Source: JBEKYD01 sp049509915
GTDB taxonomy: Bacteria; Acidobacteriota; Terriglobia; Bryobacterales; Bryobacteraceae
NCBI GenBank assembly: GCA_049509915.1
Contig: JBEKZL010000031.1
Coordinates: forward strand, 1 to 52,312
Direction: 5' to 3'
DNA length: 52,312 nucleotides
This document shows positions 7,012 through 14,825 of the stretch, piece by piece. How positions within the stretch are numbered: position 1 is the stretch's first letter; each line of letters begins with the position of its first letter. The position numbers and the translations under genes were made by a program. Below the pieces are notes generated by a model, which saw nothing but the letters and a program-made list of their open reading frames with translations, ran no database searches and was not told where the DNA came from.

Positions 7012-9012
7012 CTATGGCAGCGCGAACGCCACGACCGTATCCCCAAGCTTAAGTTTGTCCACCTTGCCGTGGCCGCCGGCAGCCACCACCACGTACTGCC
7101 GGCCGCCTGTCCGTGCCCTGTAGGTGATCGGCGTCGCCATGGCGGAGGCCGGCATTGCAACGTGCCAAAGTTCGCGCCCCGTCTCGGTGTCGAATGCACG
7201 GAAGGTGCTGTCCATGGTGGCGCCGATGAAGGTGAGGCCGCTTGCGGTAGTCAATGGCCCGCCCAACGTCGGCGTACCCCAACCGATGGGCAGGGGAACG
7301 GGGGCCAGTTCCCTGACGGTTCCCAGCGGAACCTGCCATCGAATCCTGCCCGTATCGGCTTCCACCGCCGCCAACGTTCCCCACGGCGGAGGACTGCACG
7401 GCAGGCCCCAAGGCGAGAGCAACGCTTTCCGGCGCATCACGTAGGGCGTTCCCTTCATGGGTGCATATTCCCACCCGTCCTCGGTCCCACCCGAATGCTG
7501 CCACCGCGCCTTGACCTGGTCTCGGGGAATGAGTTGCATGACGACCGCGAGTCGGCTCTGATTAACGATAATCAACCCGCGCGACCGGTCAAAGGAAACC
7601 CCTCCCCAATTGGTTCCGCCGGCGTTGCCGGGGTACTGGAGCGTGCCCTGCAGGCTCGGGGGCGTGAAAATCCCATCATTCCGCAGCTCGGCCATCATTT
7701 CGCGGCACTGCCCGCGGTCCCACGGCGTCAGCCCCCAGGCATCCTCCCGTCTCAGGTGCTCGGGCACTAGGCGCGGCGTAGCCACCGGGAAAGGCTGCGT
7801 TGGAGAAAGCCATTCGCCCGGGACTCCACCCTGCGGCACCGGCCTTTCCTCGACAGGAAGAACGGGCTGACCCGTGTCGCGATCGAGGACAAAAAGGTGG
7901 CCCATCTTGCTCGCCTGCGCCAGCGCGGCGATACTCTTGCCATCGCGGTGCACCTCGATGAGCGACGGCGCGGACGGAAGATCGTAGTCCCACAGATCGT
8001 GATGAACTACCTGGAATGCCCAGACCAGCTTACCCGTCGATGCCCTCAGCGCCACCAAGGAATCCGCGTTGCGATCGGCCCCTTTGCGTTCACCACCGAA
8101 ATAATCGGGGCTGGGGCTGGTGGTTGGAAGAAATACCAGATCATGCTCCGGATCGGATGATAGCGGGCCCCAGACATTGGCGGCGCCGCTACGGTCAGCG
8201 CCATTCTGCCACGTCGATCGCGCCGGGTCGGCGGGGTCTCTCGGCACCGGGTCCCACGACCAGACCAGCGAGCCCGTGCGGGCATTGTAGCCGCGGACGA
8301 CGCCCGAAGGCATTTCCACGCGATCGTTGTCGTTGATTGCCGAGCCCACCACCACGACATTGCCGACCACCCCAGGCGCCGAGGTGAAGTGATACTCGCC
8401 CGGGATCAAGTGGTCGGTTCCGGAAGCCAGGTTAATCCCGTCCTTCAGCGATACTTGTCCGCCGGTTCCGAACCCTGTGCAGGCCCTCCCCGTTTCGGCA
8501 TCCACAGCGATTAGGCGGCCGTCCAGCGTCGCTTCATAAAGAGTTTTCCGGCAGGCGCCTCCAGGCAAGATTTCCGAGTCGACCCGCAACGCCAGCCCCC
8601 GGCAGGTGAAATCGTCGCCGTAATAGCCAACCCGGTCGAGCTTCGGATCGAAGGTCCACTTCTCCCTACCCGTCTCCGCGTCCAGGGCGATGATGCGGTT
8701 GAACGAAGTCGCGATATAGAGTGTGGCGTCAACCATCAGGGGCGTTGCCTCGAACGTGCTCTTCGCCCGAATTCGCTGCCCGTTCCAGGAGCCTTTCCCG
8801 TCCGACACATCGCCGGTGTGGTATGTCCACGCGACCTTGAGTGTTCCGACATTTCCCTTGTCGATCTCGCGGACCGGGGAATGCCGCGCGCTTCCCGTGT
8901 CGTTGCCATAACTCTGCCATTCCGCAACCGGTGCCTGGGCGTCGCGCACCATGGCCTGCCGCGAGCAGGCGGCCAAAGCCAGCAGCAAGCCGAAGGTCGA
9001 TCTGCGCTTCAT
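7012..9012 (-). CDS. PQQ-dependent glucose/alcohol dehydrogenase, lipoprotein
   Basis: A 666-aa quinoprotein with an eight-bladed beta-propeller, related to membrane-type quinoprotein glucose dehydrogenases. Recognisable elements include the early AEWQSYGNDTGSARHSP strand, the TCRGLALRV and TLYEATLDGRLIAVDAETGRA blades, and VVHHDLWDYDLPSAPSL, the family hallmark. Tryptophan-docking repeats (xxAxDxxTGxxxW) recur along the chain. It starts MKRRSTFGLLLALAAC, a signal peptide with lipobox LAAC, so Cys16 is probably lipidated; this decides start 9012 over the longer frame at 9087. It would oxidise a sugar or alcohol in the periplasm and pass electrons to the quinone pool. It is convergent with the PIG-L pseudogene and divergent from the esterase. 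Confidence 0.88.
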   Translation of the reverse strand: MKRRSTFGLLLALAACSRQAMVRDAQAPVAEWQSYGNDTGSARHSPVREIDKGNVGTLKVAWTYHTGDVSDGKGSWNGQRIRAKSTFEATPLMVDATLYIATSFNRIIALDAETGREKWTFDPKLDRVGYYGDDFTCRGLALRVDSEILPGGACRKTLYEATLDGRLIAVDAETGRACTGFGTGGQVSLKDGINLASGTDHLIPGEYHFTSAPGVVGNVVVVGSAINDNDRVEMPSGVVRGYNARTGSLVWSWDPVPRDPADPARSTWQNGADRSGAANVWGPLSSDPEHDLVFLPTTSPSPDYFGGERKGADRNADSLVALRASTGKLVWAFQVVHHDLWDYDLPSAPSLIEVHRDGKSIAALAQASKMGHLFVLDRDTGQPVLPVEERPVPQGGVPGEWLSPTQPFPVATPRLVPEHLRREDAWGLTPWDRGQCREMMAELRNDGIFTPPSLQGTLQYPGNAGGTNWGGVSFDRSRGLIIVNQSRLAVVMQLIPRDQVKARWQHSGGTEDGWEYAPMKGTPYVMRRKALLSPWGLPCSPPPWGTLAAVEADTGRIRWQVPLGTVRELAPVPLPIGWGTPTLGGPLTTASGLTFIGATMDSTFRAFDTETGRELWHVAMPASAMATPITYRARTGGRQYVVVAAGGHGKVDKLKLGDTVVAFALP

Positions 9013-9266
9013 ATCAGGGGAGACGAATGCATGAACTAATAATAAGCAATCCATCAGCATTTGTGAGTGAACACGTCCCGCTGTCAATGCCGGGATAGGT
9101 CAGCGCCGTGCCACTTGCGGCCCCAGCCTGGCGTGGCGCCGATGCCGACCGGGGCTGGCACTTTCGGGAAAAGCGTTGTGATAAATGTTGCCAACGTGAG
9201 GCGTGGCTGGAATGGAAGGACGCACGGCGCGACAATGGCGTCTGGTCCACTGAAATATGGAGGGTG

Positions 9267-10496
9267 ATGATGAACCGTTCTTTGCATATTGGGATCTTTG
9301 CCTTTACATGCGTAACATGCTGGGCGCAGCCGGAACAAGGTTGCCTGCCCGCGCCGTCAAACACCCAGGGAGCGCCCTACCCCTGCATTACTTCTGATCG
9401 ACATGTTACCTTCCGGGTCGCAGCTCCTGGGGCGCACCAGGTGGGAATGGCTACCAACAGCGCCGACAACGGTATCGGAAGGGGCCCACTTGAGATGCAT
9501 CGTGACGACCAGGGAACATGGAGCCTCACCACCGGTCCCGTGGTGCCGGGATTTCACTATTACTGGTTCGTGGTGGATGGTGTGGAGGTACCCGATCCAG
9601 CCGTGGAACCCTATTTTGGGCACAACAAGGAACTGAGCGGGCTGGAAGTTCCCGAAACTGGAGCAGAGTTCTATGAACTTCGCGATGTACCGCACGGCGA
9701 TGTTCGAATTCATTTGTATCACTCGAATACTACGGGCTCCTGGCGCCGGGCTTATGTGTACACGCCTCCACACTATGATCGCGATATCCGGAAGCGTTAT
9801 CCGGTTTTGTATCTCCAGCACGGATCGTCGGAGAACGCATCCAGTTGGACGCGTCAGGGCCGGGCCAGCCTGATCCTAGACAACCTGATTGCGTCGGGTA
9901 AAGCGAAGTCCATGATTATGGTGATGGAGACGGGCTACGCCACTCAGCCGGTGGGCTCGCTAGGACCCGCACCGGCGCCGGCCCCGGCGCCCGCGGAAAT
10001 TCCCGCTGGTGGCAGCGGCTCAGCGGGCATCGGCACTCCGGCCACGAGCAACCAGGTACCGTCGGCCTTTGAGGCGATTGTCATCAACGATTTGATTCCC
10101 ATGATTGATGGCGCCTATCGCACGATGGCCGATCGGGAGCATCGCGCGATGGCGGGCCTGTCGATGGGTGGCGCGCAAACCCTCCAGATCGCCCTGACGC
10201 ACCTGGACAAGTTCTCTTGGATCGGCTGCTTCAGCGCGCCGGTGCGGAGTTTCGATGTGAAGACCGCCTATCATGGTGTGTTCGCCGAACCAGCGGCGTT
10301 CAACAAGAAGGTTCACCTCTTTTGGATCGGAGCTGGAACGGCCGAAACGGCCATGCACGACGGTGCCAAGGCTATGCATGAGGCTCTGGACAAAGCGGGC
10401 ATTCAAAACGTCTTCTACGAATCGCAGGGCACGGCACACGAATTCCAGACATGGCGCCGCGATCTGAACGATTTCGCCCCGCGGCTTTTCAGATAG
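9267..10496 (+). CDS. Exported carbohydrate esterase (CE1/feruloyl-esterase type) with N-terminal E-set domain
   Basis: A 409-aa alpha/beta-hydrolase. After a signal peptide (MMNRSLHIGIFAFTCVTCWA) comes an immunoglobulin-like E-set (glycogen-binding-like) domain, roughly residues 40-130, containing HVTFRVAAPGA and GFHYYWFVVDGVEV. The esterase domain has the oxyanion region YPVLYLQHGSSENASSW, the nucleophile elbow GLSMGG, and a C-terminal His in GTAHEFQTW. A Pro/Ala-rich loop (PAPAPAPAPA, then GGSGSAG) interrupts the domain. GGAGGG precedes the double ATG at 9267/9270. This architecture is typical of xylan/feruloyl esterases attached to plant-polymer degradation. The gene stands alone, divergent from the quinoprotein gene. 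Confidence 0.82.
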   Translation: MMNRSLHIGIFAFTCVTCWAQPEQGCLPAPSNTQGAPYPCITSDRHVTFRVAAPGAHQVGMATNSADNGIGRGPLEMHRDDQGTWSLTTGPVVPGFHYYWFVVDGVEVPDPAVEPYFGHNKELSGLEVPETGAEFYELRDVPHGDVRIHLYHSNTTGSWRRAYVYTPPHYDRDIRKRYPVLYLQHGSSENASSWTRQGRASLILDNLIASGKAKSMIMVMETGYATQPVGSLGPAPAPAPAPAEIPAGGSGSAGIGTPATSNQVPSAFEAIVINDLIPMIDGAYRTMADREHRAMAGLSMGGAQTLQIALTHLDKFSWIGCFSAPVRSFDVKTAYHGVFAEPAAFNKKVHLFWIGAGTAETAMHDGAKAMHEALDKAGIQNVFYESQGTAHEFQTWRRDLNDFAPRLFR

Positions 10497-10499
10497 CCC

Positions 10500-10720
10500 G
10501 GCGGCGAGAGTGACTGGAAGGCATCGGCAGATCTCTCTTCGGAATGCATCCAGCGGAGGGATCGCTTCCTTCTTCGGCAGGCCCTGCATTTCGAGCCACC
10601 CGGCAAACCGGTTCATCCTCTGGTCGGAAGGCAGCCCCTGCGGCGAATACCCATTCGGACGCATGCTTGCGGACATATTCCATCGGCAGCCAGTCCACCG
10701 CCAATCGCCAGTGGCATGCA
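10500..10720 (-). pseudogene. Possible decayed coding remnant, unidentified
   Basis: On the minus strand one frame reads LAVDWLPMEYVRKHASEWVF and an adjacent frame continues GLPSDQRMNRFAGWLEMQGL-PKKEAIPPLDAFRRE. Together they read like one protein with a single frameshift, close to the 3' end of the esterase on the other strand. I do not recognise the family. The alternative is chance coding potential in GC-rich DNA. Confidence 0.3.
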
Positions 10721-10735
10721 CAACGCCTGCGCCAT

Positions 10736-10744
10736 TGGTACAAT
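10736..10744 (+). promoter_or_regulatory. Extended -10 promoter (TGG-TACAAT) for the cytochrome b gene
   Basis: TGG followed by TACAAT ends 7 nt before ATG 10752, with no Shine-Dalgarno between. The predicted transcription start would fall at or within one base of the ATG, implying a leaderless mRNA. Confidence 0.5.
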
Positions 10745-10751
10745 CTCTGAA

Positions 10752-11649
10752 ATGGCCGATTCCGTTGGGGGCCGGAATTCTGTTTCGGCCGCGACAGCCA
10801 CGACAGTTCGTTCACGGCACTCTGCGCTCGTTCGGGCCACTCACTGGATTACCACCTTATCCTTCCTGGCCCTGCTCGTCACCGGTGTTGAAATCCTCAT
10901 TTCTCACCCACGCTTCTATTGGGGTGAGACCGGAAACGTACGAACCACGCCGTTGTTCCGGCTGCCGATCCCGTCCTCCAGAGCCACCGTGCCCACCGGC
11001 TATGGCTACGTGCTTCCAGACCAGAACGGCTGGAGCCGCTATCTCCATTTCCAATCCGCTTGGGTTGCGGTATTGACCGGCCTCCTTTACGTAGCTTTCG
11101 GATTGTTCCAAGGGCATTTCCGGCGGAATTTGCTTCCCGCTGGCAGCGACCTTTCCTGGAAGGGGATCTCAGCCGTAATCGCGCAACACCTGCGATTCAT
11201 GCCGGCAAATGAGGAAGACGGGTGGTCGTATAACGTGCTGCAGCGGCTCACCTATCTGCTCGTGGTTTTCGTTCTGTTTCCGCTGGTCATATGGACGGGT
11301 TTGGCCATGTCGCCCGGCATCGTGTCAGCGATTCCGGCCGCGGTCACGGTTTTGGGTGGCCAGCAATCCGCATTACCGCATCTCTCGCCGACAAAACGCT
11401 GCCCGCGCGCCTGCGCCGCTACAGCAGCCCGGACCTCCTTATAATCGATGTATTCGGGTTTGACCGCATCGAGCGCATCGAGTGCCCCGAAGCCGCGCAT
11501 CTGCTCTACGCACGATACACTTCCTGGTCTCCGTACTCCTGGTGTTCTTCCTCCTGGTTCACGTCGTTATGGTCTATCTTGCCGGATTCCGTAACCGGGT
11601 TGGGGCGATGATCACCAGCCGGCCCGCCTTTCCTATGGAGCGAACATGA
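10752..11649 (+). pseudogene. Cytochrome b (b-type, MsrQ/thiosulfate-reductase-like subunit) interrupted by an istB fragment
   Basis: The first part (10752 to about 11371) encodes a four-helix b-type cytochrome of the Ni/Fe-hydrogenase/thiosulfate reductase family: ALVRATHWITTLSFLALLVTG, the YLHFQSAWVAVLTGLLYV helix, then LTYLLVVFVLFPLVIWTGLA. It reaches LGGQQSA, where the family continues RTIHF. That continuation, RTIHFLVSVLLVFFLLVHVV-MVYLAGFRNRVG, is present from about 11509 and ends at TGA 11647-11649. The two parts are separated by about 137 bp of foreign sequence and are out of frame. The haem-ligating His of the last helix lies in the displaced part, so the product is probably dead. The stop overlaps the ATG of the molybdopterin gene (ATGA). 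Confidence 0.85.
11372..11508 (+). mobile_element. Fragment of an IS21-family istB (ATPase helper) gene inside cytochrome b
   Basis: The insert translates as ITASLADKTLPARLRRYSSP-DLLIIDVFGFDRIERIECPE-AAHLLYARY, which is the Walker B region of IstB ATPases (usual form PDLLIIDEFGFDRIER). The acidic Glu after the Walker B Asp reads Val here. Only about 46 codons survive, with no Walker A region and no terminal inverted repeats. CGCA occurs on both sides of the insert but a true target duplication cannot be established. It is in the same orientation as the host gene. Confidence 0.8.
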
Positions 11650-12404
11650 ACGAGCTCTCACGGCGTAAACTCATCACCGCCGGCTTGGCAGCAACTGCGG
11701 GCGCCTCCGGGTTCGCCGTGGCTGTGAGGCTCGCGCGGAGTTATGGACTGATCCCGCCCGATAGTGGCGGCCTCTACGGCCCGGGCGAAACGCTGACTTA
11801 TGCCGCGCAGCGGTTGTTGACGCGGCACTCCCTGGCGCGTGAGTTCCCTCCCAGCCAGATTTCGAAAGATCCGTTCGCAAACGAAGTCGCTCCCTTGGGC
11901 GAAGCGTTCCAGCGCCTTCAACAGGGAGCGTTCGCTGACTGGCGCCTCGCCGTGGATGGAATGGTCGCCCGCCCGGCATCTTTCTCTCTGCGGGAGCTCA
12001 AGAGCTTTCCGTGCCGGACGCAGATCACTCATCTGGCATGCGAAGAAGGCTGGTCTTACATAGCCGAGTGGAAGGGTGTGCCTCTCTCTCACATCCTTGG
12101 CATTGTGGGGACTCTCCTCCAAGCCCGCTACGTTGTCTACCGTTCGATTCAACCGGACTGGTGGGAGAGCATCGATATGGCCGATGCAATGCACCCTCAA
12201 ACTCTCGTCACTCACGGTATGAATGGCGGTGAGCTACCCGTGGCGTTCGGTGGACCTCTTCGGCTGCGGGTTCCCCGGCAACTCGGGTATAAGAGCGTCA
12301 AATATATTACCCGGCTGACTGTAAGCGATAGCCTCAAAGGGTTCGGAAAGGGCCTGGGTTCAGCGTCACCGGAGGGCGGGTACGCATGGTATGCAGGCAT
12401 CTGA
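11646..12404 (+). CDS. Tat-exported molybdopterin oxidoreductase (MsrP/YedY-like, sulfite-oxidase family)
   Basis: A 252-aa protein of the sulfite oxidase molybdopterin domain family. The Mo-ligating cysteine is Cys132 in THLACEEGW, followed by SYIAEWKGVPLSHIL, and the cofactor-binding region PLRLRVPRQLGYKSVKYI lies near the C-terminus. The N-terminus SRRKLITAGLAATAG is a twin-arginine signal, as expected for a cofactor enzyme folded in the cytoplasm. Its ATG overlaps the stop of the cytochrome b gene, the usual catalytic/membrane-anchor pair (compare MsrP with MsrQ), so it should receive electrons from that haem protein. With the partner disrupted, this enzyme may be orphaned, unless another quinol-linked cytochrome serves it. 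Confidence 0.82.
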   Translation: MNELSRRKLITAGLAATAGASGFAVAVRLARSYGLIPPDSGGLYGPGETLTYAAQRLLTRHSLAREFPPSQISKDPFANEVAPLGEAFQRLQQGAFADWRLAVDGMVARPASFSLRELKSFPCRTQITHLACEEGWSYIAEWKGVPLSHILGIVGTLLQARYVVYRSIQPDWWESIDMADAMHPQTLVTHGMNGGELPVAFGGPLRLRVPRQLGYKSVKYITRLTVSDSLKGFGKGLGSASPEGGYAWYAGI

Positions 12405-12708
12405 AAGCGTTGACGAGCGGCGTGTCTTTTGGGGCGAGATCGGTGGCGCCCGAGCAAACGCCCACTACCAGATTCGGGAAGCAGCTTTTGCCGCGAGGCT
12501 CCGCTCGAATCGGTCGTGGTGGCGGCTGATACTCGGGCGATCCAAACGAACGGAACCGGCAAGGCGTGTAAAGTAGGGTGAAGAACATGCCACATCCGGC
12601 ATGGTCATCGGATTGCTCTCTTCCGTACAGTGTGCATTCCCTGCCGGCTTACTGGGCCCAGATGCCCGGCGGTCTGCACTGGATTCATCGCGGCAGGGGA
12701 ACTTCAGA
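12405..12708 (+). other. Intergenic stretch without recognisable genes
   Basis: Short overlapping frames exist on both strands but none resembles a protein, and codon usage is not consistent. The frame upstream of 12709 stays open, but its residues do not look like protein. No repeat or terminator was identified. Confidence 0.5.
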
Positions 12709-14484
12709 ATGCGCCGCAGATACGGAAGACTCAGGATAGCCATGGCAATCGCCGCCCTCAGCGGCTCCTGGCTTCGAACTCCTGCTCAAAGTTCCAATAC
12801 CAGGGTCGACGTCCTCACCAATCGGTACGAGATCGCGCGAACCGGAGCGAACCTCAAAGAAACCGTCCTGCACACCAGGAACGTCTCCGCGGCGCAATTC
12901 GGAAAGATCTTCGAACGCGACGTGGATGGTGACATTTATGCACAGCCCCTCGTCAAAACCAACGTCCAGATTCCGGGCGGCGGCTTACGCGATGTGGTTT
13001 ATGTCGCCACCGTCAACAACAGCCTCTACGCCTTCGACGCCGACTCCTCCGCTCAATCCCAGCCCTATTGGCACGTAACCAACCAGATACTCGGCCAGCC
13101 CGTTCCAAAGCGGGACGTAACCGACCTTCCTCCCGACCAGGAGTATCGGAATTTCGAGAGCAACATCGGCATCGGCGCCACACCGGTGATCGACGATCGG
13201 AGTGGCACCATCTACGTCGTCGCTCATTCCAAAGGCGACGGCGCATATCATTTTCGGCTGCACGCGTTCGATCTCGCCACCGGCCGGGAAAAGTCGGAAA
13301 TGCACAGCCCTGTGGAAATCCAGGCGTCTTATGTGGGCAATGGGGCGGGCAGCGAAGAGGGAAAGATCGTTTTCCGTCCCCGAAAAATGTTGAACCGGCC
13401 CGGCCTGCTGTTGATCAACGATGTGCTTTACCTGGCTTTTACTTCGCACCTGGATGGCGAGCCGAAATTCGAAGGCCACGGCTGGATCATGGCGTACGAC
13501 GCGAAGTCGCTGAAACAACTGGCGGCGGTCTGCACCACTCCTGACGGCATCCAGGGCGGCATCTGGCAGAGCGGCGTGGGATTGGCCGCCGATCCCCGCG
13601 AGGGCGCGCCTTATCCCCTCATCTACGCGGTGGCCGCCAACGGGAGCGTGGGTGGACGCAACTTCGCCCAGAGCATCCTGCAACTCTATCCAGGATCCAT
13701 GACGAGCGTCAAGCAAGCCTTCACCCCGGCCGAGCAGGCTTATCAGAATGACAACGATCTCGACCTCTCCACCGGCCCGGTTCTGTTGCCGGATATGCCG
13801 TACGTGCTGGCGTGCAGCAAGGACGGCAAATGCTACCTGGTCGACCGGTCGAACATGCGACTGGTGCAGGAGTTTCCGGCCGGGACAAACAGTTACGGCG
13901 GCGAGCGGCCGTCCAACATCCACGGCGCGCCGGTGGCGTGGAAGGATTCGGCCAATAACCTGCGCCTGTATGTGTGGGGCGAGGAAGATTTCCTGCGCGC
14001 GTTCCAGTTCGATGGCCGCCGGTTTCAAGGGGCTGGCAAGAGCACCATGCGCGCCCCCGAAAAGAGCATGCCGGGAGGCATCCTGGCTTTATCGGCCAAC
14101 GGCAACTCCGCCGGCAGCGCCATTCTCTGGGCTTCCGTCCCACTCAAGGGCGATGCCAATATGGGGACGGTCCCCGGTATCGTGCGGGCTTTCGACGCCG
14201 CCAACGTGGAACTGGAATTGTGGAACAGCGAGCAGGAAAGCGGCCGGGACCGGCTCGGTATGTTCGCCAAGTTCTGCCCGCCGCTGGTGGCCAACGGCAA
14301 GCTTTACATGGCGACTTTCGCCGATCCTACCTCCGCTGGAAAGCCCGTTGCCCCCAATAAACTGGTGGTCTACGGCTTATTGAACGGAAGCATCCGGCCG
14401 GCCGCAACCGACCAGGAAAGGTCAATCCCGGACTTGGTGCATTTGCGACCCGTCCGGCGCAAAGATGCGATCCATGGAACGTAA
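12709..14484 (+). CDS. Exported PQQ-like beta-propeller protein
   Basis: A 591-aa protein with propeller-type repeats: VVYVATVNNSLYAFDADSSA, TPVIDDRSGTIYVVAHSKGD, YHFRLHAFDLATGREKSE, and YVLACSKDGKCYLVDRSN. These match pyrrolo-quinoline quinone-like (PQQ_2) repeats seen in many acidobacterial and planctomycete proteins of unknown role. The Trp/His PQQ-contact signature of true dehydrogenases is not obvious, so cofactor binding is doubtful. Start 12709 (MRRRYGRLRIAMAIAALSGS) gives a signal peptide and has a GGGGAA-type ribosome site; the frame is open from 12601, but that N-terminus is not plausible. It is a monocistronic gene. Confidence 0.72.
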   Translation: MRRRYGRLRIAMAIAALSGSWLRTPAQSSNTRVDVLTNRYEIARTGANLKETVLHTRNVSAAQFGKIFERDVDGDIYAQPLVKTNVQIPGGGLRDVVYVATVNNSLYAFDADSSAQSQPYWHVTNQILGQPVPKRDVTDLPPDQEYRNFESNIGIGATPVIDDRSGTIYVVAHSKGDGAYHFRLHAFDLATGREKSEMHSPVEIQASYVGNGAGSEEGKIVFRPRKMLNRPGLLLINDVLYLAFTSHLDGEPKFEGHGWIMAYDAKSLKQLAAVCTTPDGIQGGIWQSGVGLAADPREGAPYPLIYAVAANGSVGGRNFAQSILQLYPGSMTSVKQAFTPAEQAYQNDNDLDLSTGPVLLPDMPYVLACSKDGKCYLVDRSNMRLVQEFPAGTNSYGGERPSNIHGAPVAWKDSANNLRLYVWGEEDFLRAFQFDGRRFQGAGKSTMRAPEKSMPGGILALSANGNSAGSAILWASVPLKGDANMGTVPGIVRAFDAANVELELWNSEQESGRDRLGMFAKFCPPLVANGKLYMATFADPTSAGKPVAPNKLVVYGLLNGSIRPAATDQERSIPDLVHLRPVRRKDAIHGT

Positions 14485-14499
14485 CCGAAAAGCCGTACC

Positions 14500-14760
14500 G
14501 TCCGAAGATCCATGGGCCAGCGAGACTGGCGACAGCATCTGAGCGCGATGAGGGCGTTGCGTCGCGAACAGTCCAGAACACGCCCGAGCGCTTGAGGCGG
14601 GAGCTCATCACGGTTTTGCATCCCGCTTCGATCACGCTCGATCCCACGAACTGTTCCTGGCAGAGACTCCAGATCCACTTGGCGCCATCACCCATGACCA
14701 CTTTGATATGCGCCCGCCCCCGGCCGCGCTGGTGGGTTACCGTCCTGGTTGCCCGCCGGG
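14500..14760 (-). mobile_element. Degraded transposase remnant (ISKra4-like DDE transposase)
   Basis: On the minus strand, KVVMGDGAKWIWSLCQEQF runs directly into VGSSVIEAGCKTVMSSRLKR-SGVFWTVR, and the adjacent frame continues RNALIALRCCRQSRW. These are separate conserved blocks of one transposase type (VVLGDGAxWIW ... EAGCKT ... SGMxW ... NAIxALRC). The long stretch normally lying between the first two blocks is missing. No terminal inverted repeats were found. Family naming is from memory of the motifs; the IS family label is tentative. Confidence 0.65.
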
Positions 14761-14792
14761 TGTCACCTCCCGCGCGGTGGGGATACGCCCGT

Positions 14793-14801
14793 TGTTATGA
14801 T
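14793..14801 (+). promoter_or_regulatory. Extended -10 (TGT-TATGAT) upstream of the kinase gene
   Basis: TGT followed by TATGAT lies 24 nt before ATG 14826. No convincing -35 hexamer is seen, as expected of extended -10 promoters. It would give a leader of about 17 nt. Confidence 0.4.
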
Positions 14802-14825
14802 GGCGTCTGGCATTCCGGACCTCCC

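Noticed and set aside
12601..12708. Longer start of the beta-propeller gene at 12601
   Set aside because: The extra 36 residues precede a proper signal peptide at 12709 and lack a ribosome site.
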